The notes under the pieces are model-generated. The model saw only the letters and a program-made list of their open reading frames with translations. It made no database searches and was not told the origin of the DNA. A stretch of 64,000 nt of DNA, from NCBI GenBank assembly GCA_902826245.1, contig CADEEA010000010.1, positions 1-64,000 on the forward strand. The letters are read 5' to 3'. The stretch comes from an uncultured Alphaproteobacteria bacterium. Lineage in GTDB: Bacteria > Pseudomonadota > Alphaproteobacteria > Caulobacterales > Aquidulcibacteraceae. Every line of letters begins with the position of its first letter. The stretch's first letter is position 1. Positions 7,976-16,264 of the stretch are shown in pieces. Both the position numbers and the translations under genes were made by a program.

Positions 7976-8081
7976 GTCATTCCGGACGCGCGGAACGCGC
8001 GATCCGGAACCCAGGGGATCGTAGAGCGCGGTGCGTTGGCCCCTGGGTTCCGGGTTCACGCTTCGCGTGCCCCGGAATGAC
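7976..8081. repeat. Palindromic dispersed element, copy 4 (inverted loop)
   Basis: Outer arms GTCATTCCGG and CCGGAATGAC, inner arms CCGGAACCCAGGGG and CCCCTGGGTTCCGG. Left side hairpin CGCGCG-GAA-CGCGCG; right side hairpin CACGC-TTC-GCGTG. Its central loop reads as the reverse complement of the loop in copy 2, while the arms keep the usual orientation. It separates the twin-transmembrane gene from the adenosyltransferase gene. Confidence 0.9.
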
Positions 8082-8122
8082 GGGTGTTGTACGCACAGCC
8101 AGCCCCCCCAATCGGAGCGCTC

Positions 8123-8683
8123 ATGGTTAGGCTCGATAAAATCGTCACCAAGGCCGGCGACGGCGGTAAGACACGCTTGGCTACCGGCGAACCGGTATCG
8201 AAAGCGAGCCCGCGCGTGGAGGCCTACGGCTCGGTCGATGAAGTCAATTCCGTGATCGGCGTGACGCGCCTTTACACTGGCAGCGATTTCGTACTCGATC
8301 CCATGCTGGGCCGCATTCAGCACGACCTCTTCGATCTCGGCGCCGATCTCGCTACGCCAGAGGGAAAAGCCGAAGCGTTGCGCATCACCGAAACGCAAGT
8401 GGCGCGGCTGGAGCGCGAGGTCGAGCTGATCAATGAGGAATTGTCGCCGCTGACTTCTTTCGTCTTGCCAGGCGGGAGCAAGGCGGCCGCGCACCTGCAT
8501 CTGGCGCGCACCATCGCGCGCCGGGCCGAACGCGCGATCGTTGCGCTGGCTGGGGTGGAAGCTGTGTCGGCTGAGGCGATCAAGTACGCCAACCGGCTTT
8601 CGGATTTGCTGTTCGTCGCCGCGCGCTGGGCCAATGACAAAGGGCGAGGCGATATTCTGTGGACGCCAGGCGCCAATCGCTGA
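8123..8683 (+). CDS. Cob(I)yrinic acid a,c-diamide adenosyltransferase (PduO type)
   Basis: 186 residues. It transfers adenosyl from ATP to the cobalt of cob(I)alamin to make coenzyme B12. The PduO-type marks are all visible: the N-terminal TKAGDGGKTRLATGE with VEAYGSVDEVNSVIG, then FVLPGGSKAAAHLHLARTIARRAER, and NRLSDLLFVAARWAN near the C-terminus. The ATG at 8123 has GGAG 5-8 bases upstream. It converges with phaB (66-bp gap). Confidence 0.94.
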   Translation: MVRLDKIVTKAGDGGKTRLATGEPVSKASPRVEAYGSVDEVNSVIGVTRLYTGSDFVLDPMLGRIQHDLFDLGADLATPEGKAEALRITETQVARLEREVELINEELSPLTSFVLPGGSKAAAHLHLARTIARRAERAIVALAGVEAVSAEAIKYANRLSDLLFVAARWANDKGRGDILWTPGANR

Positions 8684-8749
8684 TGCGTGGAGGCGTGCAT
8701 CACAATATGGACCGCCAGCGCCCTCGCCGGCACGATGACTGCAACCGCC

Positions 8750-9475
8750 CTACCCCGAAATGTACTGCGCTCCATTCATCGTCAGCGTTGAGCCAGTCAT
8801 AAAGCCTGAGCCTTCCGACGCCAGGAAGGAAACCGCGCTGGCGATCTCCTCGGCTTTGCCAAGGCGGCCAACTGGAATCGTCGCGATGATTTTCTTCAGC
8901 GCCTCTTCTGGCACTGCAGCGACCATGTCGGTGTCGATGTAACCTGGCGCGACGCAATTCACGGTCACACCCTTGTTCGCGCTCTCCTGCGCCAGCGCTT
9001 TGGTGAAGCCGATCATGCCTGCCTTAGCGGCGGAATAATTGACTTGGCCGACCTGCCCTTTTTGCCCGTTAATGGAGCTTATATTGATGATGCGCCCCCA
9101 GCTGCGCGCGCGCATGCCTTCGATCACCTGGCGGGTCATGTTGAAGCAGGAATCCATGTTGACGCGGATCACTTCCGACCATTGCTCGTGGCTCATCTTG
9201 TGGAAGAAGCCGTCGCGAGTGATGCCGGCATTGTTGACCAGCACGTCGATTGGCCCGAGTTCAGCCTCGACCGCCTTGGCCGCGTTCGCGCAATCCTCGA
9301 ACACGCCGACATTGCCTTTGACCACCATGACGCCGAGTTCCTTGGCGGTGGCTTGGGCGGCTTCCTCATTGCCGGAATAGCCGGCCGCGACCTTCATGCC
9401 GTCGGCTTTGAGCCGGGCAGAGATCGCTTTGCCAATGCCCCTGGTGCCGCCAGTTACGAAAGCCACGCGCGCCAT
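8750..9475 (-). CDS. phaB: Acetoacetyl-CoA reductase (PhaB)
   Basis: 241 residues, SDR fold: TGGTRGIGKAI at the N-terminus binds the cofactor, then NNAGITRDGFFHKM, catalytic Ser in IINISSINGQKGQVGQVNY with YSAAKAG, and the C-terminal GSGFMTGSTLTMNGAQYI. The GQKGQ segment and the FFHKM block are specific to NADPH-dependent acetoacetyl-CoA reductases of PHB synthesis, which make (R)-3-hydroxybutyryl-CoA. The ATG at 9475 was chosen because the SDR N-terminus (MARVAFVTGG) starts there. PhaA lies 8.2 kb away on the same strand rather than adjacent. Confidence 0.95.
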   Translation of the reverse strand: MARVAFVTGGTRGIGKAISARLKADGMKVAAGYSGNEEAAQATAKELGVMVVKGNVGVFEDCANAAKAVEAELGPIDVLVNNAGITRDGFFHKMSHEQWSEVIRVNMDSCFNMTRQVIEGMRARSWGRIINISSINGQKGQVGQVNYSAAKAGMIGFTKALAQESANKGVTVNCVAPGYIDTDMVAAVPEEALKKIIATIPVGRLGKAEEIASAVSFLASEGSGFMTGSTLTMNGAQYISG

Positions 9476-9532
9476 TTTCCGTCTCCCTATTTGTTTTGCC
9501 CACTTTGCGCGAACCCGCGCCGAGCGCAAGCG

Positions 9533-9913
9533 CTACCAAAGCGTGGGCGCGCCGTAGGCGGGGAACTCACGGTCCGGGGAAACGATGGTCAAATTGTCGG
9601 CGAGAGCCTGAGCGATCAGCAATCGGTCCCAGGGGTCGCGGTGGTGCATTGGGAGGTTCGCCGCAGCCACAAAATGCTCCATCGCCACCGGTTTGAGCAA
9701 ATAACCCCGCGAGGTCAGTGCAGCTTGCCAGTCCGCGACCGCCGGAATCTGCAATTTACCGATCCGGCGCTTCCACTCGATCTCGTAGGCCGAAGCAGGA
9801 CAAATCCAAACCTGGTTGTTCAGATCGGCGATCGCAATCCGCGCGCGCTTTCCAAGCCGAAAGGACGAAAAGAACACCCCCAGCAGTGCCGGCGCATCCA
9901 GCAGGAGCCTCAA
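9533..9913 (-). CDS. VapC-type PIN-domain toxin, module 1
   Basis: 126 residues. The PIN ribonuclease acidic set is present: Asp6 (RLLLDAP), the Glu in SAYEIEWKRRIGKL, the Asp in DPWDRLLIAQA and the Asp in TIVSPDREF. The first motif reads LLLDAPALL where this branch usually has LLLDTHALL, a change beside the catalytic Asp. VapC toxins cleave specific RNAs, often initiator tRNA. The gene starts inside the antitoxin stop (ATGA overlap at 9910-9913), so the two are translationally coupled. Confidence 0.88.
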   Translation of the reverse strand: MRLLLDAPALLGVFFSSFRLGKRARIAIADLNNQVWICPASAYEIEWKRRIGKLQIPAVADWQAALTSRGYLLKPVAMEHFVAAANLPMHHRDPWDRLLIAQALADNLTIVSPDREFPAYGAPTLW

Positions 9914-10209
9914 GGCCGCTTCCGCTGTTTTGATGGCTTGAAGTCCGCTTCGAAGCTCTGCTCGGCGAAATCGGCGGCTTCGTCATCAGGCGCCCACGCG
10001 TCGGACGCCGCCCAGACTGATCCGAGATGTGAAAGAAAGCCGATCGGCCGGCTTGTGCGCGGCTCGTGAGCGGCGAGCAGCGCCTCCTTGGCCGGCTTCA
10101 GCACTACCGCTGGCGCGCCATCGCGGGCGATGATCACCTCCTCGCCCGCCTCGGCGCGGGCGACGAGTTCCGAAAGCTTGGCCTTCGCCTCGGCAATGTT
10201 CATCTGCAT
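9910..10209 (-). CDS. Phd/YefM-type antitoxin, module 1
   Basis: 99 residues. The N-terminal half (IAEAKAKLSELVARAEAGEE, then VIIARDGAPAVVLKP) is the Phd/YefM DNA-binding fold; the C-terminal half is acidic and should wrap the toxin. It overlaps the PIN toxin by 4 bp, antitoxin first. A second in-frame ATG two codons in (10203) is possible. Autorepression of the promoter between this gene and the plus-strand gene at 10353 is expected from the family. Confidence 0.85.
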   Translation of the reverse strand: MQMNIAEAKAKLSELVARAEAGEEVIIARDGAPAVVLKPAKEALLAAHEPRTSRPIGFLSHLGSVWAASDAWAPDDEAADFAEQSFEADFKPSKQRKRP

Positions 10210-10352
10210 GCGCCCATGCTAGTCCAATGTGTTGGTCCAAGCAAGGGAATGGACTGCCCCCCTCGGGGGAGCGGGTCGTGGACTTGTTGCGATTTCGTGC
10301 CAATCTCCGGGCGACAGCGCGCCCGACCGACCGCTGTTTCGAGGAGGCGAAC

Positions 10353-10901
10353 ATGGGGAACTGGTCGCAATTCGCTCAATGGCTCATCGACAACAAGGAC
10401 CCGCTCGAAAGCGCGAGCTATCTGGCGACGCTTGTCGGCGTGCCGCTGCTACTGGTGACCTACGTCACCAATCTTCTGTCCGAGAGCCACCGCCGCGAGG
10501 TTGGCACCTACGAGACTTTGGAAACGCAATACGTGGAGTTTCAGAAGCTCGCGGTGGCGAACGCTCACCTCGACATCGCCGACAAGGCGCTCGATGCGCC
10601 CGACCCGCTCAACGACAAAGAACTAGCCCAACAGCGCACGCTCTACATGGTGCTGTTCTCGCTGTTTGAGCGCGCGTTTCTTATGTATCGCGGCGCTTTC
10701 GGGCGCGCGTTCATCGGTGAGATGCGCCGCCAGCAATGGCAGGGCTGGGTCAATTTCATCGACAAATATATTGGCCGCGAAAGCTGCCGCGCCGCCTGGT
10801 TTAACGGCGAAGCGCCACAAAAAGACGTCGGCCAGGATTTCGATCACCGCTTCGAGCACTTCATGTGGGAGCGGATGAGGCGCAAGGGATTTGTGAAATA
10901 A
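10353..10901 (+). CDS. Hypothetical single-pass membrane protein
   Basis: 182 residues. One membrane segment (about 22-42, SYLATLVGVPLLLVTYVTNLL) and a cytoplasmic, mostly helical domain follow. The domain is rich in aromatic and charged residues (QQWQGWVNFIDKYI, then FDHRFEHFMWERMRRKGF). A GAGGAGG ribosome site lies about 6 bases before the ATG at 10353. I do not recognise a family. It is convergent with the CHASE2-EAL gene. Similar stand-alone proteins are common in accessory regions; no function is suggested. Confidence 0.75.
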   Translation: MGNWSQFAQWLIDNKDPLESASYLATLVGVPLLLVTYVTNLLSESHRREVGTYETLETQYVEFQKLAVANAHLDIADKALDAPDPLNDKELAQQRTLYMVLFSLFERAFLMYRGAFGRAFIGEMRRQQWQGWVNFIDKYIGRESCRAAWFNGEAPQKDVGQDFDHRFEHFMWERMRRKGFVK

Positions 10902-10919
10902 CGCCGCCCGAACGAGACT

Positions 10920-13355
10920 TCAGCCCGGGATGGCTTTCGGCAGATAGGGCAATATCTGGGCTGCATCGTGCTCGCCGGAGCGACACAGGCGGGCGAAATC
11001 CGCCAGCGCGCCGGGCTTCGCGATCATATACCCCTGAACAGTATCGCATCCGAGCGTCGCGAGCACGGCAAGCGTGGCTTCATCCTCCACGCCCTCCGCC
11101 ACAACCGACATGCCGAGGCCATGGGCGAGATCGATTGTCGATTTGAGGATCAGGCGGTCCCGTTTGTTGGTGTTGAGGTCGCCAATGAGCGATTTATCGA
11201 GCTTGAGTTCGTCGGCCTCGATCTGTTTCAAATAGGCCAGGGAAGAGAGGCCCGATCCGTAATCGTCCACCGAGACCCGGATGCCCGCCTCCCGAAACGC
11301 GGCAATCGACGACATCGCCGCCAACGGATCGCCGATGATCGCGGTTTCAGTGATCTCGAAGCAGACACGGGCCCCGGCCCGTCGCACGGCGCCAGTGGCG
11401 AACTCGCAGAAATCCGCGTCCGCGAGCGACCGCCCTGACACATTGATGGAAATGATCTGGTCGACGCCTTCCGCCAACAACGCCGCCTGGTCACTAATGG
11501 CCTGCTCGATCGCCCAGCGGGTAAGCGCATCAATGCTGCCGGTTTCCTCCGCGACTTGAATGAATTGTTCGGGCGAGATGGGGCCGTGGATCGGGTGCCG
11601 CCAGCGCATCAGCGCCTCGGCGCCGACAATGTGGCGCCCACGCAGCGAAGCTTTCGCCTGATAAAGCAGAGTAAATTCTCCGCGCGAGAGCCCTACGCCT
11701 ACGTCTGATATGAGCGCCAACTGAACTTGCGGATCGGCGACGTTCTCGGGGGCGTAGCGCACATGACGCTGCCCCCGATGCCGCGCCTGATCGAGCGCTA
11801 GCGTAGTTTGTTCGAGCAGTTCATCCGCAGCGCCAACGCCTGCCGCGACGATAGCAGAGCCGGCGCGAACACTGACCTCGATCGCCTGACCGTCAACCAG
11901 CACGTTCGTGTCTAAGCTGTCGAGCGCGTCCGTGCACAGCCGGCGCGCGTCCTCCTCGCTTGCAGCGGTGAGCACAACGCCCAGGACTGACGTGGAGATG
12001 TGGAACACGCGTTTGTGGTGACAGCATGCCCCGATATTCCCAGACAGACCTCGGACAAGTTTGTTGGCGGCGCCGTAGCCAATGGCGCCGCGCAAGATTG
12101 CGAACCGGTCAATCCCGAAAACGACTGCAACGACGACGCCGTCTGTCGCCGACTGCACATCGAGGCAATTCTGCAATTTCTCCAGCATCGCCCTTCTATT
12201 GGGCAATTCCGTTTCCGGGTCGTGCAACGCCACGAACGACAAATGTTCCTCGCGCTGGCGTAATATTTCCGCAGCGCGGCGATTGAGTTCGCGATAGACG
12301 CTCATACCCGCGCACAAGGTTTGCGTCAGCAAGACGATGCCTAGGCTCGCGCTGATCGGCGCGACGGCCTGCAACGCCAATGGCCCAAGCAAAGCCACCG
12401 AGAGTACCGCGCCTTGCCTTATGAAAAGGCGGCGTAGATTAAGCCGACCGGCGCGCGGCCAGAGCACTACGAGCGCCAATAGCGCGAGGCCGATCGTCAA
12501 GACGCCGTTCGGCTCGAGCAAAGCGCGGCCCTGCACCAGGCTCTCATAGGCGAGCGCGTGAACGAACACACCCGACATGGAGGGTTGAATGGGGGTTGAG
12601 AATTCATCGCCGAGTTCAAGTGCGGTCGCGCCGATGAGAATGGCCTTGCCGCGCACGCGCTCCGCATCAAATGAGCCGCGATACACGTCCTCGAAGCTGA
12701 TCGTGGCGATCTCTTCGCTGCGTATGCCGTAATCGATCAGAAAGGGCGCGGTTTCGCCATAAGGCGCCCCGGCGAGCACCGCGGCCATGGCAGCATGATA
12801 ATGATCGCCGTGGCTATAGCCGCGCAGATAATTCCGCACGCGCCCGTCAGAATCGAGGCGAACATTGACGCTGCCGAGCACCGCGTTGCGAGAAAGAGAA
12901 GCGAGCGGCGCGTTTTCCTCGTCAGCCCCTGGCTGAATGAAGGTAGGCAGCACGATTGAGCCGGGGTCCGCGTCGATGGCGGCCCGAAGTGCGGAATCAT
13001 CGAACTCGTTCGACCGCGCGCCGAAATCGACGTCGAAGCCGATTATTGTCGCGCCTGCGTCGCGCAGGTTTCGGATTGCGGTAGCAAAGCGCTCGCGCGG
13101 CCATGGCCATTCGTCGGCTGCACGCAAACTCGTGGCGTCGATCGCGACCACGGCAATGGCGCCCGACGGCGCGCGCTCGATCATTTGCGCACGCCGCATC
13201 GCCAGATTGTCGTCCAGCGGCTTCAGCGCTCCGCTAACGTGCACTCCCGCAAGCAGAATACACGCGCACAGAAGTGTCGACGACCGCCGCGCGACGCTCA
13301 GCGCCGATGCGAGCGCGTTGTTCAGCGTTGCGGCCAAGGGCGCATGCGCACCCAT
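10920..13355 (-). CDS. CHASE2-degenerate GGDEF-EAL c-di-GMP phosphodiesterase
   Basis: 811 residues. After a membrane segment (about 24-44) comes a CHASE2 extracytoplasmic sensor (about 50-280: AVVAIDATSLRAADEWPWPR, then GFDVDFGARS and KAILIGATALELGDEFSTP), then about three membrane helices and a GGDEF-like domain. The usual GG(D/E)EF motif is replaced (STSVLGVV), so no cyclase activity is expected. The EAL domain keeps the catalytic set: EALMRW, ISINVSGRS, CFEITET, VSVDDYGSG, LKLDKSL, VVAEGVED and VQGYM. It should therefore hydrolyse c-di-GMP in response to an outside signal. The start at 13355 overlaps the fecR stop as TGATG; in-frame GTG 13379 and ATG 13364 are alternatives. Confidence 0.9.
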   Translation of the reverse strand: MGAHAPLAATLNNALASALSVARRSSTLLCACILLAGVHVSGALKPLDDNLAMRRAQMIERAPSGAIAVVAIDATSLRAADEWPWPRERFATAIRNLRDAGATIIGFDVDFGARSNEFDDSALRAAIDADPGSIVLPTFIQPGADEENAPLASLSRNAVLGSVNVRLDSDGRVRNYLRGYSHGDHYHAAMAAVLAGAPYGETAPFLIDYGIRSEEIATISFEDVYRGSFDAERVRGKAILIGATALELGDEFSTPIQPSMSGVFVHALAYESLVQGRALLEPNGVLTIGLALLALVVLWPRAGRLNLRRLFIRQGAVLSVALLGPLALQAVAPISASLGIVLLTQTLCAGMSVYRELNRRAAEILRQREEHLSFVALHDPETELPNRRAMLEKLQNCLDVQSATDGVVVAVVFGIDRFAILRGAIGYGAANKLVRGLSGNIGACCHHKRVFHISTSVLGVVLTAASEEDARRLCTDALDSLDTNVLVDGQAIEVSVRAGSAIVAAGVGAADELLEQTTLALDQARHRGQRHVRYAPENVADPQVQLALISDVGVGLSRGEFTLLYQAKASLRGRHIVGAEALMRWRHPIHGPISPEQFIQVAEETGSIDALTRWAIEQAISDQAALLAEGVDQIISINVSGRSLADADFCEFATGAVRRAGARVCFEITETAIIGDPLAAMSSIAAFREAGIRVSVDDYGSGLSSLAYLKQIEADELKLDKSLIGDLNTNKRDRLILKSTIDLAHGLGMSVVAEGVEDEATLAVLATLGCDTVQGYMIAKPGALADFARLCRSGEHDAAQILPYLPKAIPG

Positions 13356-14446
13356 CAGCCGCATGTGCGACCACGGCACGCCGGGAGAACAGGCGGGTCT
13401 CCAGCGTTGCCGTTGCCATTGCCGCCAGCATTGCCGTTGCCGCCAGCGTTGCCGCCGGCGTTGCCGTTGCCGCCAGCGTTGCCGTTGCCATTGCCGCCAG
13501 CGTTGCCGTTGCCGCCAGCGTTGCCGCCAGCGTTGCCTCCAACGTTGCCGCCAACGTTGCCGTTGCCGCCAGCATTACCGACAACAGCAGCATTGCCGCC
13601 GCCAGCATTGCCATTACTTCCAGCATTGCCATTGGCGCCGCTCAGCGATGCGAACACGCTGCGAACCGCCGCGACCGAGCGGCCAAACAAGCTCGACCCG
13701 CCGCCATTGGCGCTGGTTTCCGCGTTGACGCCTTGGCCGTTGCCGTTGGGAGAGGCGCCAAGCGCATTGTTCGCCGCCGCGACAGACCGCCCGCTGACCG
13801 GCCCGCTGCCGACGACGCCATCGGAAACCGCCGCGTAATCGAGCGCGGGCGCCGCTACGGCATGGGCGACATCGCCATCTGCCGGCGAAGTCATGGCGAT
13901 CGCACTCGGCGCGCCGCGCGCGACGCGGGCTGTAAGGCCGGCGGCGACATCATTCACCGCACTGCCTTCGTTAGCGCGCACTTCGACCAGCCCCTGCGCG
14001 ACATGCACCATGTCCTGCTCAGCGCCGGTGGAAACGGTAAAGGTCGTGCCTTTGACCACAGCGGCCAGCAGCGGCGTCTCCACGCGGAAATGCTGCGCTT
14101 CGCGGCGATCGACCTGAAACAGAAGCGAACCCAAATCCTGCAAGATGCGCGTCATGCCGTCATTGGAATCCGGCGCGATAGTCATGCGGCTGTTGGGCGT
14201 CATGACGATACGCTGAGCCCCATTTTGCAGAGTCGCGCGGCTGTCGGCGCCCGTGGTTACCGCTGTCCCGGCACGCAAGGTTTGATTAACCATGGCGTCG
14301 GCAACATCTTGGCCGGGCTGGCGCACACGCACCACGCCTTCTCGCGCAACGACCCGCCAGGAAGCTTGTTGAGCCGAAGCGGGGCTGGCGACGAACGCCA
14401 ATCCGCCGAGCGCAAAAGCACATGCTAACGCGAGGAATTTCCGCAT
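13355..14446 (-). CDS. FecR-domain protein with Gly/Asn-repeat tail
   Basis: 363 residues. A signal peptide (residues 1-25, ending ASAQQ) is followed by a FecR/LysM-like beta domain (about 30-150: VVAREGVVRVRQPG, then NGAQRIVMTPNSRMTIAPD and VETPLLAAVVKGTTFTV). A linker follows, then a low-complexity tail from about residue 270 built of GGN, GNA and GNG units. The last residues (PPVLPACRGRTCG) leave the repeat. Without a sigma-factor partner nearby it is not a classic FecR signalling protein. Its stop overlaps the start of the CHASE2-EAL gene (TGATG), and it is divergent from the TpsB gene, so the three form one locus. Confidence 0.9.
   Translation of the reverse strand: MRKFLALACAFALGGLAFVASPASAQQASWRVVAREGVVRVRQPGQDVADAMVNQTLRAGTAVTTGADSRATLQNGAQRIVMTPNSRMTIAPDSNDGMTRILQDLGSLLFQVDRREAQHFRVETPLLAAVVKGTTFTVSTGAEQDMVHVAQGLVEVRANEGSAVNDVAAGLTARVARGAPSAIAMTSPADGDVAHAVAAPALDYAAVSDGVVGSGPVSGRSVAAANNALGASPNGNGQGVNAETSANGGGSSLFGRSVAAVRSVFASLSGANGNAGSNGNAGGGNAAVVGNAGGNGNVGGNVGGNAGGNAGGNGNAGGNGNGNAGGNGNAGGNAGGNGNAGGNGNGNAGDPPVLPACRGRTCG
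13401..13638. repeat. Degenerate tandem repeat coding the FecR Gly/Asn tail
   Basis: Units of 6, 9 and 18 bases of the type GTTGCCGCCAGC repeat across the tract. On the coding strand they give Gly-Gly-Asn, Gly-Asn-Ala and Gly-Asn-Gly runs. Such DNA is prone to expansion and contraction, so tail length may vary among strains. Confidence 0.9.
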
Positions 14447-14612
14447 GGAATTGGATCCTTCTGGATGGTGCGGACAAAAATACGATCGCCTTCGCTAACA
14501 GATCAGCGCTAAGGGTTTGATAATTCATCTGCAAACACACAGGCCTTAATGCCTTGTTTGCCTTGCTTGCCGATAACCACACGCAGGTAAATCAGGTTGG
14601 CAGAACGCCTTC

Positions 14613-16247
14613 ATGCGTTGGGACAGGTCGGCACTCTCACAAATCGCGCATGCGTTCGCGTATGCGGGCGCGTTCGGCGCATGCTTTGCTGCACCTGGCC
14701 ACGCAGCAGCTGAAGCCCTTGCGCTGCGCGGAACCAGTGACGCCAAGCGCGAGGCGCCGGTTACCTGCACTGAAGGCGATGGCGCGTGCTTTACTCTGCT
14801 CGGCGTGACTGTCGACGGCGCGAGCGCCTTCACCCAAGCCGAGCTCTCTGGCGATTATCTGCCTTATCTGACCCGAGACGTCAGCGTGGGCGACCTCGCG
14901 CGCATCGCTGGCGCGATCACCACCCGCTATCGTCAAGCAGGCTATTTCCTCTCCCGCGCCATCGTGCCGCCTCAGGACAGCGCAAGCGGCGTCGCGCGGA
15001 TTGTCGTGCTCGAGGGGCGCATCGCCGAGATCGTTGTCGAAGGCGAAGGCCAGACCCAAGTACGCCACTATTTGCGTGGGCTCGATGCACAGCCGATCGC
15101 CCATCTCCCTGAGCTTGACCGGCGTCTGGCTCTTGCGAACGACGTGCCCGGGCTCAGCGTGCGCTCGCGCATCGAGCCCGATCCCAACGATCCCACTCGC
15201 CATCGCCTTGTCGTCAGCACCGAATTCGACGCCATCGACGGCGTCGCTTCGATCGACAATCGCGGCAGCGAGGACGCCGGGCCCTTGCAAGCGTATGGCC
15301 GCGTGCGCGGAAATTCGGTGTTGCTTGAGGGCGACCAGATCTCTCTGGGTTTGTTTACGACCCCGGAATCGCCTGAGGACTTCACGCATGTCGAGGGCGC
15401 CTATTCCGTAGCGCTCGAAGACGGCGCCCGCGCCACGGCGACACTTGCACTATCGCGCGCTCGCGACGGCCATGACATGACCTCGCCCGATATCGGCGGC
15501 GACGTTCAAGCTTTGTCGGTGCGCTACGAATATCCGCTGCACCGCGGACGCGCCGCCGGACTTTGGCTCGGCGCCGCGTTCGACCTGCACCATGCCGAGA
15601 ACGATTGGGCGAGCGGGGGCGGATATGCCGATGAGTTGCGGGTCGCGCGTTTCAGCTTGCGCGGCTTTCTCGACGAAGGCGGGCGCGCCAGCACGGCGTT
15701 TGCGCGCGCTTCGTTTGGCCTGGATTTTCTGGGCGCCTCGGGACGCTCCCTTGTGCGCCGCTCGCGATATGATGCGGACGCCGAGTTCGTCGCCCTGAAC
15801 TTTCACGCCTCGCATTATCGCGACCTGAGCCGCTATGTGGGCGTGTATGCTTCTATCGACGGCCAATGGGCCGACCGGCCGCTGCTTCTGTCGGAGGAAT
15901 TCGCCGTCGGCGGCCTGCCCTATGGCCGCGCCTACAATCCCGGCGAAATTTCCGGCGACCACGGCCTCGCCGGCCTGGTTGAGCTGCGCGCGGGTTACGA
16001 CCCGGAGCTCGGCGCGATCTCGTTCCTGCAAGGCTATCTGTTCTACGACACCGCTCAAGTGTGGAATTTCAACACCGCACCCGATGCCGACGAACTCTCC
16101 TTGTCGTCAGCGGGAGCGGGAGTGCGGGTCAATGTCGAGGATTGGCTGGTTTTTCGCCTGGAAACAGCGCGGCCGTTGACGCGCACGCCCTATGAGGAAG
16201 GCAACAAGGATTGGCGGCAGTTCTTCTCGCTCTCGGCCGCTTATTGA
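14613..16247 (+). CDS. ShlB/FhaC/HecB-family TpsB transporter
   Basis: 544 residues. A signal peptide (about 1-33) is followed by a POTRA domain (about 60-135: CFTLLGVTVDGASAFTQAEL, then YRQAGYFLSRAIVPPQ and RIVVLEGRIAEIVVEGEG) and a 16-strand-type outer-membrane barrel (about 200-544) ending in LSAAY. The barrel segment FAVGGLPYGRAYNPGEISGD matches the conserved extracellular-loop motif of the family. TpsB proteins export large TpsA adhesins or hemolysins. No TpsA gene is in the window, so the substrate is elsewhere. It is divergent from fecR with a 166-bp shared upstream region. Confidence 0.92.
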   Translation: MRWDRSALSQIAHAFAYAGAFGACFAAPGHAAAEALALRGTSDAKREAPVTCTEGDGACFTLLGVTVDGASAFTQAELSGDYLPYLTRDVSVGDLARIAGAITTRYRQAGYFLSRAIVPPQDSASGVARIVVLEGRIAEIVVEGEGQTQVRHYLRGLDAQPIAHLPELDRRLALANDVPGLSVRSRIEPDPNDPTRHRLVVSTEFDAIDGVASIDNRGSEDAGPLQAYGRVRGNSVLLEGDQISLGLFTTPESPEDFTHVEGAYSVALEDGARATATLALSRARDGHDMTSPDIGGDVQALSVRYEYPLHRGRAAGLWLGAAFDLHHAENDWASGGGYADELRVARFSLRGFLDEGGRASTAFARASFGLDFLGASGRSLVRRSRYDADAEFVALNFHASHYRDLSRYVGVYASIDGQWADRPLLLSEEFAVGGLPYGRAYNPGEISGDHGLAGLVELRAGYDPELGAISFLQGYLFYDTAQVWNFNTAPDADELSLSSAGAGVRVNVEDWLVFRLETARPLTRTPYEEGNKDWRQFFSLSAAY

Positions 16248-16264
16248 GGCGCGGGCGCGCCGCG

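Noticed and set aside
13401-13638. Possible CRISPR-like array
   Set aside because: The repeats have 6-18 base units with no spacers and lie in a coding frame.
13274-14428. Long open frame on the plus strand opposite fecR
   Set aside because: It is the antisense of the FecR gene and its GC-rich repeat; the translated product has no domain and repeats Ala/Val/Ser mirrored from Gly/Asn codons.
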